Program-made: the position numbers and the translations under genes | The notes under the pieces: model-generated | Databases searched by the model: none | Told to the model about the DNA's origin: nothing | The model's input: the letters and a program-made list of their open reading frames with translations, nothing else | DNA from: Actinomycetota bacterium | GTDB lineage: Bacteria; Actinomycetota; Acidimicrobiia; Acidimicrobiales; GCA-2861595 | Assembly: GCA_016781225.1 (NCBI GenBank) | Contig: JADDQT010000015.1 | Location: forward strand, 1-17,293 | Direction of reading: 5' to 3' | Length of the DNA stretch: 17,293 nucleotides | In this document: positions 14,846 through 17,293 of the stretch, in pieces | Numbering within the stretch: the stretch's first letter is position 1 | Layout: every line of letters begins with the position of its first letter

Positions 14846-14853
14846 GCGGTCAA
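14817..14853. promoter_or_regulatory. Nested operator-like palindromes over the LPXTG promoter
   Basis: The spacer between the promoter hexamers is a perfect 17-bp palindrome, CGCCACTCAGAGTGGCG (14822-14838: 8-bp arms around a central A). A second inverted repeat, TTGACCGC (14817-14824) and GCGGTCAA (14846-14853), encloses it and covers the -35 element and the start-site region. Such a position suits a dimeric repressor or activator, but no regulator gene lies beside it. Confidence 0.6.
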
Positions 14854-14880
14854 GCTTCAAGGTCACGAGCGGAGGAACAG

Positions 14881-15189
14881 ATGAACTACACGAAGAAGCT
14901 CGCCATCGCAGGGGCAGCGCTGCTTGCGTGGATGGCCATGCCCGGTACGGCTTGGGCCCAGGTTGGCTACGCGGGGCTGCCGCCCGATCAGGTGCAGGGC
15001 GTCGAGCTCGGGAGGAACCCCAGCGTCCTCGGGTCGGAGGTGTCGGCCGAGGAGACGGCGTCGGAGGAGTCCGAGAGCTCGGAGAGCCTTCCTGTGACCG
15101 GCGGCGACCTGCTCGGCCTCACGGTCATCGGCTTGGGCGCCGTTGGTGCGGGCACCGTTTTCGTGCGCCGCAGTCGTCGCACCACCTGA
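14881..15189 (+). CDS. Small LPXTG-anchored surface protein
   Basis: A 102-aa exported protein. It has a signal peptide (MNYTKKLAIAGAALLAWMAM with cleavage expected after PGTAWA, residue 26), a short mature part of about 43 residues, the sortase motif LPVTG (70-74), a hydrophobic helix (LLGLTVIGLGAVGAGTVFV) and a basic stop-transfer tail (RRSRRTT). This is the complete cell-wall sorting signal recognised by class A/E-type sortases, which join the Thr to the peptidoglycan. The mature segment is Ser/Glu-rich near the anchor (SAEETASEESESSES), which looks like a flexible spacer with almost no folded domain. ATG 14881 is preceded by GGAGGA with a 4-nt gap. No sortase gene is in the window. Expression is probably controlled by the palindromes just upstream. 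A role as a tiny wall or stalk component is conceivable, but none is known. Confidence 0.85.
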   Translation: MNYTKKLAIAGAALLAWMAMPGTAWAQVGYAGLPPDQVQGVELGRNPSVLGSEVSAEETASEESESSESLPVTGGDLLGLTVIGLGAVGAGTVFVRRSRRTT

Positions 15190-15246
15190 TCGACGCCTTC
15201 AGCCGGCCAGCCGCCCCTTGCACGGCAGGGAGTCGAGGTCGGTCAA

Positions 15247-16851
15247 GTGAGGGCTCCAGCTAGCCGAGATTCTGCCATGGACTTGGTTTCCGTCCCCCCC
15301 GGCTCCAGCGGGGTCGATCCGGCCGACCCGCCTACCGGCGAACCCATCGTGGTCGTGGGTCCGGGAACGGACCCAGTTGCCGTGGTCGAGCCCATCCGGC
15401 CGCTGCTCGCGATCGAGAATGCCGCCGAGCCCTTCGACGGCACCCGTGCCAGGCCAGGTCTGGCTCGAGTGGCCCGGCTGCTGGTGGTTCTCGCCGATGG
15501 CGTGGCCGTGGCCGGAGCCATGATCCTGGCTTACGCCATGCTGCCGTCGCTGTACCTCGATGCCGACAGCGTGGCGAGCGCCGCCTACCAGCGTGTGGGC
15601 CTGCTCTCGTTGCCCCTGTGGCTCGCCGTGTTCCGCCATTATCGGCTCTACAACGCCCGCCATGTCACGGAGCGGCGCGACGAGGTGGGGCGCGTGGTGC
15701 ACGCAGTGGGGATGAGCGCACTGATCACGGCTCTGGTGGCGTACTTCCTCGACCAGCCGGTGGAACGCAGCTGGTACCTCATGCTCTTCGGCGTGGGGGT
15801 GGTGGCGATGCTGCTGGAGCGAGAGCTCGTTCGCTTCGGCTTCTCCGTGTTGCGCCGCAGGGGCCACTGCCTGCGCTCGGTGGCCATCGCCGGCACCGGT
15901 GCCGAGGCCCTGGCCATGGCCCGCACGTTCACAGAACGGCCCCAGCTCGGGTACTCCGTAGTTGGGCTCGTCGGCGAGCGCGACCAGGTGATCCCCGAGC
16001 TGGCCGGTCAGTACCCGGTGTTCGACCCTCGTAGCAAGATGGTCGAGGAGCTGCGGACGGCCGGGGCGACCGGGGTGGTGGTGGCCACTACCGACGTGGA
16101 CGCCGAGACCTCCAACCGCCTCATCCGCAGCCTCACCGACGCCGGCATCCACGTGGAGATGTCGTCGTCGCTCCTCGACATCGACGCCACCCGCCTGTCC
16201 GTGCGCCCGCTCGGTGGCTTCGCCATGCTGTACGTCGAGCCGGTGAAGCGCGACGGTTGGCGCCCGGTCGCCAAGCGGGCATTCGACCTGGTGCTCTCCA
16301 GCGTCGCCCTCATGGTCACCCTTCCCGTCCTGGTCGTGGCCGCCGCCGCCATCAAGCTCACGTCGCCGGGCCCTGTGCTGTACCGCCAGGAGCGCGTCGG
16401 CTACCGCGGGCGGCGGTTCCGGATGCTCAAGTTCCGTTCGATGTACGTGAACTCCGACAGCCTCCTCCAGCAGATCGCCGACGAGGTGCCAGCCGGGCCG
16501 GTGGTCAAGATCCGCCGGGACCCCAGGGTGACGCCGGTGGGCCGTGTGCTGCGCCGGTTCTCGATCGACGAGCTGCCGCAGCTCATCAACGTGGTCCGGG
16601 GTGACATGAGCCTGGTGGGCCCCCGCCCGGAGCAGCCGTCCGAGGTTGCCTTGTGGACCCCTCAGCTGTTCGACAGGCTGCGCGTCCGACCGGGCGTGAC
16701 GGGCGTCTGGCAGGTGAACGGCCGCAGCGCCGCTCGCAACACCAAGGACCGCTGGGACCTCTACTACGTCGACAACTGGTCGGTCTGGCGGGACCTGACC
16801 ATCCTGGCCAAGACGGTCCCCGCCGTCATCTGCTCGAAGGGCGCCTACTAG
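15247..16851 (+). CDS. Polyprenyl glycosylphosphotransferase (WbaP/WcaJ-type sugar transferase)
   Basis: Membrane enzyme that transfers a sugar-1-phosphate from a nucleotide sugar to undecaprenyl/decaprenyl phosphate to start exopolysaccharide synthesis. The 534-aa protein has a disordered Pro/Gly-rich N-terminus (1-65), four membrane helices (about 75-98, 118-130, 154-168, 173-190), a Rossmann-like CoA-binding-type domain (about 208-325, SVAIAGTGAEALAMARTF) and the C-terminal sugar transferase domain. There KRAFD (343-347) starts the re-entrant helix, followed by SPGPVLYRQERVGYRGRRF, LKFRSM, the catalytic dyad Asp441-Glu442 in SIDELPQLINV and the MSLVGPRP motif. The long form with the N-terminal domain is that of WcaJ/WbaP. 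GTG 15247 has GAGG 8 nt upstream; ATG 15277 is in frame and possible. It starts 57 bp after the LPXTG gene and may share its transcript. The transferred sugar is unknown. Confidence 0.92.
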   Translation: MRAPASRDSAMDLVSVPPGSSGVDPADPPTGEPIVVVGPGTDPVAVVEPIRPLLAIENAAEPFDGTRARPGLARVARLLVVLADGVAVAGAMILAYAMLPSLYLDADSVASAAYQRVGLLSLPLWLAVFRHYRLYNARHVTERRDEVGRVVHAVGMSALITALVAYFLDQPVERSWYLMLFGVGVVAMLLERELVRFGFSVLRRRGHCLRSVAIAGTGAEALAMARTFTERPQLGYSVVGLVGERDQVIPELAGQYPVFDPRSKMVEELRTAGATGVVVATTDVDAETSNRLIRSLTDAGIHVEMSSSLLDIDATRLSVRPLGGFAMLYVEPVKRDGWRPVAKRAFDLVLSSVALMVTLPVLVVAAAAIKLTSPGPVLYRQERVGYRGRRFRMLKFRSMYVNSDSLLQQIADEVPAGPVVKIRRDPRVTPVGRVLRRFSIDELPQLINVVRGDMSLVGPRPEQPSEVALWTPQLFDRLRVRPGVTGVWQVNGRSAARNTKDRWDLYYVDNWSVWRDLTILAKTVPAVICSKGAY

Positions 16852-16863
16852 CCCCCTGAGTCT

Positions 16864-16881
16864 GGGCTCCACGTCCAGCCC
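16864..16881. terminator. Weak hairpin between convergent genes
   Basis: GGGCT (16864-16868) and AGCCC (16877-16881) face each other across 8 bases, in the 29-bp gap between the sugar transferase stop (16851) and the transporter stop (16881-16883 on the minus strand). Position suits a shared terminator, but the stem is short and no T-run follows. Confidence 0.3.
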
Positions 16882-17293
16882 TAGGTCTCGGGTGCGGCGG
16901 CGTCCTCGGGGTTCAGCACCTCGAGCTCTTGGTGAGCGGTCTCCGGATAGGCGATCAGGACCACGACGGCGAGCAAGGCGGGGCCCAGGGCCAGCAGCGC
17001 CATGGCCGGGCCCAGGGTGTCCAGCGACGTGGCCAGAAACCCCACGGCAAGCAGGCCGGCCACGCTGCCCAGGCGTGCGGGGACGGTGATCAGGCCATTG
17101 GCCCGGCCTCGCAGCGACGTGGGGAACAGCTCAGGGCCGTAGACGCCCAGGGCAGGCACGGTGGCCGCACCGAGGATCGATCCCGTCAGCGACCAGGCCC
17201 ACAGCGGCCAGCCACTCACCAGGTACATCGCGACGGTGGCGCCCACGCCACCCACCACCCCGACAGCGGCCACCACCCGCCGGCCCCTCTCGG
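16881..17293 (-). CDS. MFS transporter, C-terminal part (runs off the right edge)
   Basis: Only the C-terminal third (about 137 residues) is visible, and the frame remains open at base 17293. Four or so hydrophobic helices alternate with the loop PELFPTSLRGRANGL, a motif of the sugar-porter/metabolite-H+ symporter type of the major facilitator superfamily (PE.fPt..RG.a.g). ERGRRVVAAVG at the edge resembles the cytoplasmic R-G-R-R loop that precedes a helix. The protein ends in a polar tail (HQELEVLNPEDAAAPET). The substrate cannot be told. It faces the sugar transferase gene, so it is a separate transcription unit. What looks like an initiation codon at 17276 is an internal Val. Confidence 0.8.
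   Translation of the reverse strand, partial: ERGRRVVAAVGVVGGVGATVAMYLVSGWPLWAWSLTGSILGAATVPALGVYGPELFPTSLRGRANGLITVPARLGSVAGLLAVGFLATSLDTLGPAMALLALGPALLAVVVLIAYPETAHQELEVLNPEDAAAPET

Noticed and set aside
16881..17276. A complete small membrane protein starting at GTG 17276 on the minus strand
   Set aside because: The frame continues open to the edge with ERGRR-type residues, and the sequence matches the C-terminal part of an MFS transporter, so it is partial.

Overview
This is a very GC-rich window with densely packed genes, mostly read left to right. It comes from a high-GC Gram-positive bacterium (Actinomycetota). The gene order Sua5 / rpiB / glyA / WecA-type transferase / atp operon, the Mycobacterium-like RpiB active site without cysteine, the class II FBPase GlpX, the TAnnnT-type promoter hexamers, the frequent GTG/TTG starts and the LPXTG cell-wall signal all fit. 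An Acidimicrobiia-like lineage is my best guess; this is inference from gene content, not a database result.

Layout. Positions 1-3827 hold the end of a Sua5/TsaC tRNA-modification gene, a low-molecular-weight protein tyrosine phosphatase, rpiB, glyA and a WecA/TagO-type polyprenyl-phosphate sugar-1-phosphate transferase, all on the + strand with little or no spacing. Positions 3941-11751 are a complete F-type ATP synthase operon in the order atpZ-like, atpI, atpB, atpE, atpF, atpH, atpA, atpG, atpD, atpC, with a good promoter candidate at 3847-3875. Next come a 2H phosphoesterase (LigT-like)/GNAT fusion gene (11844-12749, +) and the convergent glpX (12849-13847, -), separated by a strong hairpin. 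Then follow an orphan protein ending in a J-domain-like HPD segment (13961-14659, +), a tiny LPXTG surface protein with a palindrome-loaded promoter (14881-15189, +), a WbaP/WcaJ-type sugar-phosphate transferase (15247-16851, +), and the C-terminal part of an MFS transporter running off the right edge (16881-17293, -).

How the genes fit together. The window covers central one-carbon, pentose-phosphate and gluconeogenic steps (GlyA, RpiB, GlpX), energy conservation (the whole ATP synthase) and lipid-linked glycan initiation (a WecA-type and a WbaP-type enzyme, with a tyrosine phosphatase of the kind that often regulates such pathways). The c subunit residues point to proton rather than sodium coupling.

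Most notable. (1) A dispersed, hairpin-forming repeat has three copies: between atpH and atpA, after atpC, and, in a form that stays open in frame, inside the coding sequence for the C-terminal tail of the AtpZ-like protein. (2) A perfect 17-bp palindrome sits between the -35 and -10 hexamers of the LPXTG gene and is nested in a second 8-bp inverted repeat. (3) Lineage-type acidic or coiled-coil extensions occur on the alpha, beta, gamma and epsilon subunits of the ATP synthase. (4) A 9-codon leader ORF is coupled to the atpD start. I saw no CRISPR array, phage, insertion sequence, tRNA or rRNA, and no clearly novel multi-gene system.
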